Positions 10,951 through 22,414 of a stretch of 64,000 bases of DNA are shown here, one piece after another. Both the position numbers and the translations under genes were made by a program. Each line of letters starts with the position of its first letter. Position 1 is the first letter of the stretch. The notes under the pieces were generated by a model, which was not told the origin of the DNA, searched no databases, and saw nothing but the letters and a program-made list of their open reading frames with translations. Source of the stretch: Lampris incognitus (Eukaryota > Chordata > Actinopteri > Lampriformes > Lampridae); NCBI RefSeq assembly GCF_029633865.1, contig NC_079211.1, positions 7,780,415-7,844,414 on the forward strand, given 5' to 3'.

Positions 10951-11300
10951 TTTTGCAAAACGTCTGCTAGCAGTGACAATAATTTACTCTAGCAAGCTCA
11001 CCTGAGATGTTTTGCAGTGGGCTAGCCTACTGGGTTTATGTACTCATGTTGCTTGGCTACAGTCTGTGTGTGTGACAGAGAGAGAGGGAGAGTGCTGCAA
11101 AACTGACATTCGCCTATGTCATCTGCAGCTGGCCTCTCAACTAATCTTAACTGAGTACTTAGGACCAGAAACACAGAAATGTTTTAAAAAACATGAAAGT
11201 AGTATGCAAAATGGATACGCAGTCCTGATCTCTTAATAAATCTAAAACATGGTGCGGGCCGCGCAAAACTGCCTCGCGGGCTGGATGTGGCCCGCTGTTT

Positions 11301-12161
11301 TAAGTTGTACTGTTTTACTTGTTTGTCTGTTTTCCAACCGCTCTGTGATCTGTCGGCCAAAAGCATTTTGACCGGGCTTATCAGTGATTTGTGAAATTAC
11401 TTTGTAGTGTTCTTTTAAGGACTTGCCTCCATAAATCAGCAATTACTATTTTCTTATGAGTTCCGTCAACGTGGATTTTAATCAGTCCATTCCAGCGCAA
11501 ATAAACTAGAACCAGTCGTACAGTTTTATCTCCTGCCAGACATGTTTTTTTTTAAATACCTAAAAATTTCTTTATTCCTGGCGAATACTGAGCAGAAATT
11601 CTCGAGACCCGAAGTATTGAAGCGATAGAGGCACTTGGGAGTCCTACATCAGCACGAATAAAATATCAGCGTTACACACTTTTCTCTGTTGTAAAATGCT
11701 CGTAAAATGGATTTTACTACAAGTAATAAAATTCACCAAATGTTGACTTAATGAAGACGTTCCACTTGAAAGCTGGAACAACTCTGTTTACTGTATATGG
11801 CGGAGCGCGGGGGCAGTATTGATGGAGTAGGATTAAGTATGCTTCTCTACTCAAACACAAAAATCACACACAAGGGGAAAAAAATCAGGTTCTTTAAAGT
11901 CATGACTGACCATCGGTTCGGATTGTTATGGTCAATGTAGTTTTAGCCTTATTATTACACTCATAGGAATTATTACCAACATTTTGAGGTATCTTAGGAC
12001 CTTTGCTTCCTGAAAAATTATACATCAGATGTTCCAGGTAGCATTTTTAAACATATGACATACATGTGACATATATGTGATGGCAGTTTTTCTTCCAAAC
12101 GATTGAAACGTACGGCATCAGTGATCGACCACAACTAAACCAGGCTGTGATAGATTTATTT
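11301..12161. other. No gene recognised
   Basis: No exon or repeat family recognised. The sequence TAGATTTATTT at 12151-12161 is the target-site duplication of the adjacent LINE. Confidence 0.4.
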
Positions 12162-13322
12162 TTCTCATCTCATCTCATCTCATCATCAGCCGCTTCTCCG
12201 GGGTCGGGTCGCGGTGGCAGCAAGCTAAGTAGGGCACTCCAGACGTCCGTCTCCCCAGCAACACCCTCCAGCTCCTCCTGGGGGACCCCAAGGCATTCCC
12301 AGGCCAGATTGGACATGTAGTCCCTCCAGCGAGTTCTGGGTCTACTCCAGGGTCTCCTCCCAGTTGGAAGTGCACGGAAAACCTCCAAAGGAAGGCGCCC
12401 AGGAGGCGTCCTAATCAGATGCCCGAACCACCTCAACTGGCTCCTTTCGACGCAAAGGAGCAGCGGCTCTACTCCGAGCTCCCTCCGGATGTCTGAGCTC
12501 CTCACCCTGTCTCTACGGCTGAGCCCAGACACCCTACGGAGGAAACTCATTTCAGCCGCTTGTATCCGCGAGCTCACCCTTTCGGTCACTACCCAGAGCT
12601 CATGACCATAGGTGAGGGTTGGAACGAAGATTGGCTGGTAAATTGAGAGCTTTGCCTTCCAGCTCAGCTCCCTCTTCACCACAATGGTCCGGTACAACGT
12701 CCGCATTACTGCTGATGCTGCACCAATCCACCTGTCAATCTCCCGCTCCATCTTACCCTCACACATGAATAAGACCCCGAGATACTTGAACTCCTTCGCT
12801 TGAGGCAACAACTCATCCCCAACCCAGAGGGAGCAATCCACCATATTCCAGTAGAGAACCATTGCCTCAGACTTGGAGGTGCTGACTCTCATCCCGGCCA
12901 TTTCACACTCAGCTGCAAACCGCCCCAGTGCGCGCCGGAGGTCGTGTTCTGATGAAGCCACCAAAACCACATCATCTGCGAAGAGCAGAGATGCAATTCT
13001 GAGGTTCCCAAAATGGACACACTCCTCACTTTGGCTGCAACTTGAGATCCTGTCCATGAATATCACAAACAGAACCGGAGACAAGGGACAACCTTGGCGG
13101 AGTCCGACACCCACTGAAAACGTGTTTGACTTTGCGCCGAGAACGCGGACACAGCTCAAGGGTAAAGAGTTGGTCCATTTTTCCACGGCCAGGACGGAAA
13201 ACACATTATTCCTCCTGGATCTGAGATTTGACAGTCGGTCGAAACCTCCTTTCCAGCACCCTAGAGTAGACTTTCCCAGGGAGGTTGAGCAGTGTGATGC
13301 CCCGATAATTGGACTCCGGTCG
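12162..13322 (-). mobile_element. 5'-truncated LINE (type A, RTE/Rex3-like), RT C-terminal part
   Basis: TAGATTTATTT flanks the element at 12151-12161 and 13323-13333, an 11-bp target-site duplication. The minus-strand frame (about 13204-12170, 344 codons) has reverse transcriptase motifs VGLRQGCPLSPVLF and FADDVVL, then the thumb and C-terminal region (LYRTIVVKRELS..., LRWFGHLIRTPPG). The 3' end is a short GATGA tandem repeat (12162-12186), a trait of RTE-type elements. The clade call is tentative because it rests on this tail and remembered resemblance. The uninterrupted frame and clear TSD suggest a young insertion. Confidence 0.85.
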
Positions 13323-13643
13323 TAGATTTATTTACATAGACATGTATTACACTTCTGCTGAAAAATGCATCCTTAATATCATCACGTTATTTTTCCAGTT
13401 TCTGAAAATCTTTAAGTGTATTGGGTCTGCAGATTGTCCTGTTGGCAAGATAAGTGGTTCCATGCAGCACCTCTGTTTTAATGGTGTTCTTGAGCAAGGC
13501 ATTAATCCACTCCAAATGAGAGCTTCAGTAAAATGTTTCCAATGAAAATGATATATCCAATTGCCTTTATATCTCACTAAGCTCTCTCTCTCTCTCTCTC
13601 TGTCTCCCCCCCCCCCCCTCTCTCTCACTCTCTGTCTTCAGAG
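13323..13643. other. fgf2 intron end with long CT/C tract at the acceptor
   Basis: A pyrimidine microsatellite (CT repeats, C12, CT repeats) runs from about 13579 to 13636 and ends at the acceptor TCTGTCTTCAG. It serves as the polypyrimidine tract for the fgf2 exon. Confidence 0.7.
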
Positions 13644-13827
13644 ACGAGTGACAGATGAATGCTACTTCTTAGAGCGACTTGAGAGCAACAACTACAACAC
13701 ATACCGCTCCAGGAAGTACCCGGACATGTTTGTGGCCCTGAAGCGAACTGGCCAGCACAAGTCTGGATCCAAAACTGGACCGGGTCAAAAGGCCATTCTG
13801 TTTCTCCCTATGTCCACCAAGAGCTGA
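13644..13827 (+). CDS. fgf2: Fibroblast growth factor 2, last coding exon
   Basis: Encodes the C-terminal third of FGF2, a heparan-sulphate-binding growth factor that signals through FGFR tyrosine kinases. The frame reads RVTDECYFLERLESNNYNTY and continues to the stop TGA at 13825-13827. The heparin-binding segment KRTGQHKSGSKTGPGQKA and the end FLPMSTKS are conserved with vertebrate FGF2 and distinguish it from FGF1. FGF exon 2 is normally 104 nt, giving a phase-2 intron. That favours an exon start at 13644 (one base plus CGA) over the adjacent AG at 13641. Exons 1 and 2 were not found and probably lie left of the window, so intron 2 exceeds 13.6 kb. Convergent nudt6 downstream supports the assignment. 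Confidence 0.95.
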
Positions 13828-15358
13828 GCTGAGAACTGACTGACAAGGTTTTGGAGGCCACAACGATGAGGAAGACACTCATGGGATGTGTTGAAGGCAA
13901 TGATGGAGAAGAAAACTGGTCCAAATAGACTGTGATGCTTTCAAGTATATTTTTAACATCTGTTATTTATCCAAGGGTTATTTGCAGAGCATGCCTGCTC
14001 CTTTATTTTATTTTATTTTTTCAGAAATGACCCGCTTCACACTTTAACAGATTCCAGTATTCAATTCTAGGAGCTGCCCAGTACAACCACAGCTAAAGTA
14101 AGGACGCGACACCTACAATACACACAGCTAATGTAAGGTTATAAGACCTACGTCAACCACAGCTAATGTACGGTTAGCTATCGTAAGAGCTGCTCCTCTG
14201 GAGAAAGTAGGGGTTAGGTCCCTTGCTCAAATGCACCTCAGAAGAAAGCTGTTGCGAGACTGCAGAACATTAAATAACCCGTCCAGGGGTCCAAGTGAAT
14301 AAGCTCACTTCTCTTACTCGTGCAAGTTGCAGCTGAAATGCAACGTTGCAGTTTGTCGGTCATTCGTGACGCTTTTTTGTTGTTTTTTTGTTTTTTTGTG
14401 GAAAATTGGACCCTGTCTGAGGACTGTTTAAAATGAGTTGACATCACTGAGAGATGCTTTACCTCTCAAACTGACATGCGGTAATGATCAGATGAATGTG
14501 ATTTAAGTGACCGGTGTTCACTTTTTAAACAGAAGATCACCTTATTAAGATGTAAATTACCACAAAAGAGCGGCGGGACAAAACAAACACAGCTAACGGA
14601 TGTTTAGATTTTACTTAATGTACCTTCGGTATAGACGTTCCTCTGCAAAAAACCAAAAAAATCAAGCACACACTGACAGTCTTATTAATATAGCTTAATT
14701 TTAAAAAAAACATTATAATACTTTTAAAATCACTTCAGAGTTCTTTTCTGACATTGTTTTTACAACTAGGTATCTTGCTTTGTGGCGAGTTCCAGCTAAA
14801 TGTGCTGTGACCATTGCAACGCGTCTTAAAGTTGCATTTGACCAGAAAAAGAAATAGCCACCTTTTTATTCTCCATTAGGAGAAAGTAAGAAATCTGAAA
14901 AACCCTGATGGTTTATGCTACGGTAGAGTTTTACATTTTAAGTATATCCTAAAGCGCTGCTCCTTGGCAACTATGGCCAAACTAGATATGATCGCTGCTT
15001 GTTCCTTTACTTTTCCCCACTAAAACTAAACAAGAGCCTCTGACTTCCGAGGACCCCGGGTCCATCTTTTAATTTGCAAAACAAACAAACAAAGATCTAG
15101 GTCTACAGCCTGGACCGGTTGGGCCAGATGGTCCGCCTGATTCTGCACAACACCAACCAGAGTTGGTTTTTCTAAAAACACGTCAATGTGCGTTTAAGTT
15201 TACAGTGATCGTGAGATCTATTGCACCCCCATTTCCTTCAGTGTAACATTGTTAAAAACCCACATGGAAATCAAACGTGCAACCACAAGTCCAGTCATCG
15301 GTGCTCTTCAAGTCTGATTTTTATTAACGGCAATGAGGCTGGTTGGGTGGAAGACTAG
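13828..15358. other. fgf2 3' untranslated / tail-to-tail interval with nudt6
   Basis: This 1.5 kb separates the stop codons of fgf2 (+) and nudt6 (-). It must hold the 3' UTRs of both. A minus-strand AATAAA at 15320-15325, 34 bp past the nudt6 stop, is a plausible poly(A) signal. On plus, ATTAAA at about 14269-14274 is a weak candidate for fgf2. In mammals the NUDT6 transcript is antisense to FGF2; whether the transcripts overlap here cannot be told from sequence. Confidence 0.6.
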
Positions 15359-15741
15359 CTAGGGTTTTAGAGCAGGCGGAAGTCGTCGATGGTATAACTG
15401 GTAAAACATCCCCGAATAGACGGCAGGCAGCTCCTCCATGGAGAGGTCGATTTTGTCGAAGCCTTGCTCCAGGCCGTGGCGCAGCAACCTGGCTACGCGG
15501 GTGGTGATGGGCGTTGTCTCGTTGGTTTCGGCGAGCTCGGCAAGGTCCAGCCACTCGCAGCGAAGGCACTCCTGCGTGCAGAAGTGGATGTCGTAGGTCA
15601 GCGGGCTGAGCCGGCAGATGATGTACATGTCGGACATCCCGAAGGCGCCGGGGTGGTTGTGTTGCTGCCGGATGCTGAGGAGGGACTGAAACTCAGAGCG
15701 AATGCCGGTTTCCTCATACACCTCACGCACCGCAGTCTCGC
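15359..15741 (-). CDS. nudt6: nudt6 coding exon 5 (Nudix domain C-terminal part)
   Basis: The acceptor CTATAG precedes GCGAGACTGCGG. It encodes residues 188-314, starting with the second half of the Nudix box ([13 protein letters not shown]), then [19 protein letters not shown] and LRCEWLDL, both conserved in NUDT6. The TAG stop is at 15361-15359. Confidence 0.96.
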
Positions 15742-15963
15742 CTATAGGAGAACAAGTTGCAGACTGTGAAACATAGCTTTCCACCCCGCTTTTAGAATTG
15801 AATGTTTGGAAAATAATGATTGACACGGGGATCCGCCAATCAGCGCTTAGCAACCGTCTCCACTTCCTCCGACACGTGACACCACATACAAAATATTGGC
15901 GTGCAGCTTTGGTGCACCGTACAGTGAATTAAAGGTTAACAGCGAAAAAAATTTTGGGGGGAA

Positions 15964-16405
15964 GTGCGTCCGGGTAGCATAGCGGTCTATTCCGTTACCT
16001 ACCAACACGGGGCTCGCCGGTTCGAATCCCCGTGTTGCCTCCGGCTTGGTCGGGCCTCCCTACAGACACAATTGGCCGTGTCTGTGGGTGGGAAGCTGAA
16101 TGTCGGGTATGTGTCCTGGTCGTTGCACTAGCGCCTCCTCCGGTCGGTCGGGGCGCCTGTCCAGGGGGGAGGGGGAACTGGGGGGGGATAGCGTGATCCT
16201 CCCACGTGCTACGTCCCCCTGGTGAAACTCCTCACTGTGAGGTGAAAAGAAGCGGCTGGCGACTCCACATGTATGGGAGGAGGCATGTGGTAGTCTGCAG
16301 CCCTCCCCGGATCAGCAGAGGGGGTGGAGCAGCGACCGGGACGGCTCGGAAGAGTGGGGTGATTGGCCAAGTGCAATTGGGGAGAAAAAAAAATCCCAAA
16401 AAAAA
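15964..16405 (+). mobile_element. SINE-A copy 4
   Basis: Near-full-length plus-strand copy in nudt6 intron 4. TTTTGGGGGAA-like sequence on both sides (about 15952 and 16409) is a probable target-site duplication. Confidence 0.88.
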
Positions 16406-17160
16406 TCTTTTTGGGGGAACTGCAACACAGATTTATATTATCAAATAGGCCGGAGGGCAAAGTATTCTTTAGTCCTCCCCCCAAACCTTCCGGAGTGGTT
16501 CATGTGGGCTAAACTTGGTAGGAGACAAAACTTCCAACCATAAAGAACCACCGCAGAACATTTACGTCTGCTCAGAGACACGATGGCCGTCCACATTCAT
16601 CTTAATCAGTGTACTGTGTTGACGTGACGTTGAAGTTATATTAGCGGATCTCATGTTGAAAGTTTAATGGACACGACAACAGCAACTCGGAGACATTTTG
16701 CAAATGGTTCATTAGATGCCTTAAATCGTCTTGCAGAGTTTTGGGTTACTCAAAGGGAGATATATATTTATCATCATTGGTGTTGATAAAAGTGCTCAAC
16801 AAATGAGGAGTGGAATATTAATTCATATATATAGTTATTCTGCTCATTTGTTGGGCACTTATCAACACCATATATATATATATATATTATTATTATTTTT
16901 TGGAAATTACACGATGCTGCTTTTTGGGTGGTGGAAGATATCAGAAGTCGCTTTGAAAGTGTTAGAAATGGGTGAAAGTCTAGAAACCGTATCGTTGTGT
17001 CCTTGTTATTTTGCTCACGTCGTAAGCTTGTGTTTTTCCGGCATCTCATACGAGCGTATGTGTACCGCCCCCTAGTTACGCACCCTACTAACTCGGCCGG
17101 AGGAATTAGCTGAACGATACTGTGTTAGTTTCTGTCCGTTACTAAGCCTGGTGTACTCAC
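16406..17160. other. nudt6 intron 4, no gene; contains a hairpin
   Basis: No exon recognised. It contains an imperfect inverted repeat at 16779-16869 followed by a (TA)n tract, listed separately. Confidence 0.4.
16779..16869. repeat. Inverted repeat, 27-29-bp arms
   Basis: Left arm 16779-16807 (GGTGTTGATAAAAGTGCTC...) pairs with right arm 16843-16869 with one mismatch and a 2-nt bulge, around a 35-nt AT-rich loop. The origin is unknown; it could be a small MITE or a chance foldback. Confidence 0.75.
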
Positions 17161-17215
17161 CAATGTTCTCCCCCGGATCAGACAGACCACCGGGGAACTT
17201 CCAAGCATTCTTTGT
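17161..17215 (-). CDS. nudt6: nudt6 coding exon 4 (Nudix box first half)
   Basis: 55 nt. Acceptor TTTCAG, donor G|GTGAGT. Encodes TKNAWKFPGGLSDPGENI plus the first base of the next glycine codon, the start of the Nudix box. Confidence 0.96.
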
Positions 17216-17785
17216 CTGAAATAAATGAACAAGAATTCAACTTTAGTAGATGTTTTAGTGGAGGACACTGCTGCAAATGTACCAGAAAGTAATCAGAACT
17301 GCAAAAACGGCCATGTTAACGTTAATTAGTCGAGTATCGAGTCTTAAAACTGCTGATGGGAAGAAATAATGTGTGACGGTGCAGCGCCGGTCCACCTGTT
17401 TCAGTTATGCTCCACAAACAAACACAAAGATCATTGGATAAGGGAGACATCGAAGTTTTTTCAAGACACCTACTTGAATCACCAAAGTTGTTGAAACACA
17501 AAAAAAAAAAAAAGATTTTAAGACAATGCCAGATTAAGTAATTTATCAGTTATTTGGTCTTTTTGCAGAGTATTGAAAGTCATACGCTGATCTTGCAGGC
17601 TTTTACCAAGCGTCTTAATGTCGAACGGCGTGCCTTTAAGTTGTGTATGAGTGTTGTAGGACTTCTGAAGTCGTGAAGTGTGTATGTTCCACAAAATATG
17701 TCACCGCTTTCACTTCTGATATTTAATGAGTGTGCTGCTGGATAACTTATGATGTCATTGTTGTGTACGTGTGTGTGTGTATGTG
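17216..17785. other. nudt6 intron 3, no gene recognised
   Basis: AT-rich, no exon or repeat family recognised. It ends in a short GT tract that continues into a SINE-B fragment. Confidence 0.4.
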
Positions 17786-17912
17786 TGCTGTGATGGCCTG
17801 GTGGCCTGTCCAGGGTGTCTCCCCGCCTGACGCCCAGTGACTGCTGGGATAGGCTCCAGCATCCCCGCGACCCTGAGAGCAGGATAAGCGGTTTGGATCA
17901 TGAATGGATGGA
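17786..17912 (+). mobile_element. SINE-B fragment (3' part)
   Basis: Only the 3' body is present (GATGGCCTGGTGGCCTGTCC through GATAAGCGG and GGATGG). It is preceded by a GT repeat as in other SINE-B copies. Confidence 0.75.
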
Positions 17913-17941
17913 TGTGTGTGTATATATATATACGTATGTTA

Positions 17942-19133
17942 CACACACTGATGAGTCAAAACGTTATGACCACCTGACTAAGATACTGTTGGTCCTCCGT
18001 GTGCCGCCAAAACAGCGCCGATCCGCCGAGGCATGGACTCTACAAGACCTCTTAAGGTGTCCTCTGGTCTCTGGCACTAAAACATTAGCACATTAGCAGC
18101 AGATCTTTCAAGCCCTGTAAGTTGTGAGGTGGCGCCACCGTGGGTCGGACTTGTTGGTCCAGCACATCCCACAGAGATGCTCAATTGGACTGAGATCTGG
18201 AGAATTTGGAGGCCAGGGCAACACCTTGAACACTTCATCTTGTTCCTCAAACCGTTCCCGAACAATGTGTGCGGTGTGGCAGGGCATGTTATCCCGCTGA
18301 GAGAGGCCAATGCCATCAGGGAATACCGTTGCCAGGAAGGGATGGAGCTACCTGGTCTGCAACAACGTTAGGGAGGTGGCACGTGTCAAACTGACGTCCA
18401 CGTGAATGGCCGGACCCAGGGTTTCCTTTCAGAACAATGCCCAGAGCATCACACTCCCTCCGCTGGCTTGTCAGCTTCCCACACTGCATCCTGGTGCCAG
18501 CACTTCCCCTGGTAAACGGCCATCCATGCGATCTAAAAGAAGACGGGACTCGTTAGACCACGCGACCTTCTGCCACTGCTCCAAGATCCGGTTCTGATGC
18601 CTACATGCCCCTTGTAGGTGCTTTCGACAGTGGAATGGGCACTCGGACCGGTCTGCGGTGGGCGATACACTGTGGGTTGTGACCCATTCCTCCCGTAACC
18701 ATCATTAAAATGTTCTCTGTCTTGTGCCACAGTAGACCTTCTGTCAGGTCGGACCAGACCGGATAGCCTCCATTACCCTCGCACATGAACGAGCCTTGGG
18801 CGCCCAACACCCCGTCGCCGGTTTGTGGTTTGTCCCTCCTCGGACCACTGTCGGTAGGTTCTCACCGCTGCTGACCGGGAGCACCCCACAAGCCTTGTTG
18901 TTTCACAGATGCTCTGACCCAGTCGTCTGGCCAGAACAATCTGACCCTTGTCAAAGTGGCTCAGGTCTTTACTCCTGCACATTCCTCCTGCATCCAACAC
19001 GTTGACTACGAGAACCGATTGCTCGCTTACCTTCTAACCTACCCAGACCTCCACGTGTGCCCTTGTTTGGAGGTGATCGATGTTATTCGGTTCACCTGTC
19101 AGTGGTCATGGTGTTTTGGCTCATCGGTGTGTC
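17942..19133 (-). mobile_element. Tc1-like element (family T2), degenerate
   Basis: TA dinucleotides flank it (17940-17941, 19134-19135). Terminal inverted repeats read CACACACTGATGAG and GACACACCGATGAG. The minus strand holds transposase remnants: from about 18980 [20 protein letters not shown], an N-terminal helix-turn-helix, then further fragments down to 18077 in shifting frames. Frameshifts and stops show it is dead. It is the same family as 1-338. Confidence 0.85.
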
Positions 19134-20053
19134 TAGTATTGTAGTTACTGAATGGATTATGTTTTATTTCATCTTAATTTGATTGTTCTCATGTTGTAAT
19201 CCCTGTCTATGAGAAGTTCCAGAATGCACTAAGGCCTATATTTTCATATATTATATTAAAATGCTTTATTTTTGGAGCAGTTTGCAAATGCGCCGGTAGG
19301 ATGAAATAAAATGATTTTATGTAACTGTAACCAGTGTAATCTCTTTAACGATGATGTCTCACCGAATGCAGGAGGGAAAAAAATAAAATAAACCCTAATA
19401 TTTCAAATCTCAGGACTGAGGAGAACCTTTGTGCACACTAAATTTACCAGAAAATTGCATGATCATCTCATCAAAAACATAGTTAAATTTGGGACGGTGG
19501 CCAATTCTCATCATGGGACCGGTCGGCTGCCTCGTTTTCAGCCGCCCGACTCAGCTTCAGTTCACGGGAGGTTGCTCTTTGTGCCGATGGTGGCGTGATA
19601 ACATTGGGGGGGCGTTGGGTTGTTTTTCTGGATGGACAAAACCCTTTGTGAGCCCTGGACTCTTTTCAGCCTGCCAGACTCCTGTTGGCCAGGAGCCAAA
19701 CTGTTATGAAGCATACTCCCTCCCCATACTCCCTCTCCTCTTCCAGTAAATGACTGGAAGAGGAGAGGGAGTATGGGGAAGAGACGGGAAGAAAGAGAGA
19801 AAATTCTCTTCCACTACGCCACTTAAATGTTCTCCCTTCTGAACAGAAGCCTCCCACGACTGAAGCTGAACTAAAGAACAGGCCGTCCACTGGGTTGTTG
19901 ACCTCATTACTACACGTCTATGAATCAGGTCCCACAGCCGAGGTCAACAGTTTAAAAGGAGGAAGAGGAAGGACTCGCTCATGTGACAGTTGGATGATGG
20001 AGAGTGCGGTGATGTTGATGCTGCGCATAATGTTAATTGGAAAATAAATAGGC
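19134..20053. other. nudt6 intron 3; shared repeat segment and hairpin, no gene
   Basis: A block near 19217-19290 (CACTAAGGCCTATATTTTC) recurs at about 20672-20740, so it belongs to an unnamed repeat family. A perfect hairpin lies at 19721-19779. Otherwise nothing recognised. Confidence 0.5.
19721..19779. repeat. Perfect 27-bp hairpin with 5-nt loop
   Basis: The arm TCCCCATACTCCCTCTCC... (19721-19747) is the exact reverse complement of 19753-19779. The loop is AAATG. Perfect pairing implies a recent inverted duplication or selection on the structure. Confidence 0.95.
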
Positions 20054-20508
20054 ATCTGGCGTCTGGGTGGCGTAGCGGTCTATGCCGTGGCCTACCAACA
20101 TGGGGATCGCTGGTTCAAATCCCCATGTTACCTCCGCCTTGATGGGGCGTCCCTACAGACACAATTGGCCGTGTCTTCGGGTGGGAAGCGGGATGTGGGT
20201 ATGGGTCCTGGTCGCTGCACTAGCGCCTCCTCCGGTCCGTTGAGATGTCTGTTGGGGGGTAGGGGGAACTGGGGGGAATAGCGTGATCCTCCCACGTGCT
20301 ACGCCCCCCCTGGCGAAACTCCTCACTGTCAGGTGAAAAGAAGCGGCTGGTGACTCCACATGTATGGGAGGAGGCATGTGGTAGTCTGCAGCCCTCCCCG
20401 GATCGGCAGAGGGGGTGGAGCAGAGACCGGGGCGGCTGGGAAGAGTGGGGTAATTGGCCAGGTACAACTGGAAGAAAAAAAGGGGGGAAATAAAAAAAAA
20501 AGAAAGGT
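20054..20508 (+). mobile_element. SINE-A copy 5
   Basis: Near-full-length plus copy in nudt6 intron 3. The head B box reads GGTTCAAATCC and the tail is A-rich. Confidence 0.88.
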
Positions 20509-21139
20509 AAATAGACCCGGATGCCAATTATTATTTATACCACAGTGGAAGAGATGTTGCCATGGTTCCAAGATGTCAAATCTTCAGTTTGGAACAAGGG
20601 AAAAAAAAAAAAAAAGTTGGTTCCTTTATGTTGTTTGTTGTGTACATATTTATAATTGATAGGTAGTTCAAGAATACACTAAGGCCTATATTTTCATTTA
20701 ATGTGTTATAAATGCTACGTTTCTGGGGGGGAAGTTGCTAAGGCTCCGGTGGGACATTCATAGCCGGGTTCGGACCGAGATGCTTCGATAGAGCCGGTCT
20801 GCTATTTAAGAACCCAGACTGTGTAATGTGGCGCCGGGTCAAAGGAGCCTGTTGTGAGCGGACCCTGTAGCGACCGCAGGCCTACAGGACGGCTTTGTGT
20901 CTTGGTGTGTGACTCTGTTTCTATCTCGGCTCTCCCAAATTTGTTTAGGTACGTCGAGCTGGCTGTAAACACGGGCCCGGGTGTGTTTGCTTGAGGTCCG
21001 GTGATGTTGTCGGAAGCGGGCTGCGGTGGGCAAGTCTGCAAACGGGGGAAGAGTTTGGCCCGCGACAGGAACAAACACGGAGGCAAAAGGTAACATAACA
21101 GGAAGAAAATCCCATAAACAAACAAACAAACCTTCTTTT
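20509..21139. other. nudt6 intron 3, no gene recognised
   Basis: Contains the second copy of the CACTAAGGCCTATATTTTC segment. No exon recognised. Confidence 0.4.
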
Positions 21140-21588
21140 TTTTCTTTTAGATTTTCCTCCTTTCTTCTCTCCAATTGTACTTGGCCAATTACCCCACCCT
21201 TCTGGACTGTCCCGGTCGCTGCTCCACCCCCTCTGCTGATCCGGGGAGGGCTGCAGACTACCACATGCCTCCTCCCATACACGGGGAGTCGCCAGCCGCT
21301 TCTTTCCACCTGACAGTGAGGAGTTTCACCAGGAGGATGTAGCACGTGGGAGGATCACACTATTCCCCCCCAGTTCCCCCTCCCCCCTGAACAGGTGCCC
21401 TGACCGACCAGAGGAGGCGCTAGTACGGCGACCAGGACACGTACCCACATCCAGCTTCCCACCCGCAGACACGGCCAAGTGTGTCTGTAGGGACGCCCAA
21501 CCAAGCCGGAGGTAACGCAGGGATTCGAACCGGCGATCCCTGTGTTTGGTAGGCAGCGGCATAGACCGCTATGCCACCTGGACGGCCT
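21140..21588 (-). mobile_element. SINE-A copy 6
   Basis: Near-full-length minus copy with the head at the high-coordinate end (GCCACCTGGACGGCC as reverse complement of the start). Confidence 0.88.
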
Positions 21589-21761
21589 GTGTACTGATAC
21601 TTTCATTCAAGCCTTGTTTGAGACTAAGATGTTATACAGCATTTAGATACACAACATTATATTCCTGAAACAACAGGAAGCAACCAAAGATGTGTAACTG
21701 TGAGGTGTAGACATACAACAGCGGAAGTAGAGGTAAAGAAGAACACCTTTCTCTGCTGTAA

Positions 21762-21763
<2 letters not shown>

Positions 21764-21801
<38 letters not shown>

Positions 21802-22020
21802 GGTGTTGTCAGACACACACTCAGTCATGTCAGCTTCCCAGTAAACGTTTTGTATTATTGGCCAACGGGGCTGTTATTTACCATCACTTGACAATACAAC
21901 ACATTTGAGGTGATTCAAAACACAAATTAGCCTTATGCACACACACACACCGACACACACATACACACACACAAAACCCCCTTACACACACACACAGTTT
22001 TGAACCCCCCGCACACACAC
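21764..22020. repeat. CA-rich microsatellites
   Basis: (CA)n at about 21764-21799 and interrupted CA/CACACC tracts to about 22020. Confidence 0.9.
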
Positions 22021-22414
22021 ACCAGCATAAAATCCAATTGTACACCCAACAAAAACTATATCCAATAAACAACAATACTGATATAAGTAATAGACTCCCA
22101 GTCTGAAACTGTACATTAGCTTAATTAGCTCAGCTAAATTAGCTTTCTGTCGATGGTTACAGCAGCAGATGACGGGGTTTGATGTTGAACACTGAAATTA
22201 TTTCATTATAGTCCAACGAGTCGGCCAGTTCTCTTTCGAGGGAGAGCAGGGACAAAGAGTCCAGTCTGTGTGTCATCACTTGACGCCCTGATGCCAGCTT
22301 TTATCCGCCTGATAGCCGAAGAGTCTTTCAGCACTACAGCTTGTTGTGGGTAGGGTGACGAGGGCCCGTAGGAGACGGTTCATTTTGGGAAATACGTCAT
22401 TGGGGCATTTTTAT
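22021..22414 (-). repeat. Unnamed dispersed repeat (family D)
   Basis: In reverse complement it matches 50320-50510 and 50770-50830, including AATGAAATAATTTCAGTGTT and GTTGGGTGTACAATTGGATT. No coding capacity seen and type unknown. Confidence 0.65.

Larger units (their letters stand above)
7586..11300 (-). mobile_element. Decayed autonomous hAT transposon carrying nested Tc1 and Penelope insertions
   Basis: The left terminus CAGGGGTCTCAAACTCA is typical of hAT ends. The transposase reads on the minus strand from about 10950 to 9051. A Tc1 palindrome (7712-8908) and a Penelope fragment (10203-10433) inserted later. The right end lies near 11280-11300, where a GC-rich GGCCCGC block resembles hAT subterminal sequence, but I did not find a clean matching inverted repeat or 8-bp duplication, so that boundary is uncertain. 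Confidence 0.65.

Noticed and set aside
12170-13204. 344-codon minus-strand frame as a host gene
   Set aside because: It has RT motifs (RQGCPLSP, FADDVVL), a target-site duplication and a GATGA tail, so it is a LINE.
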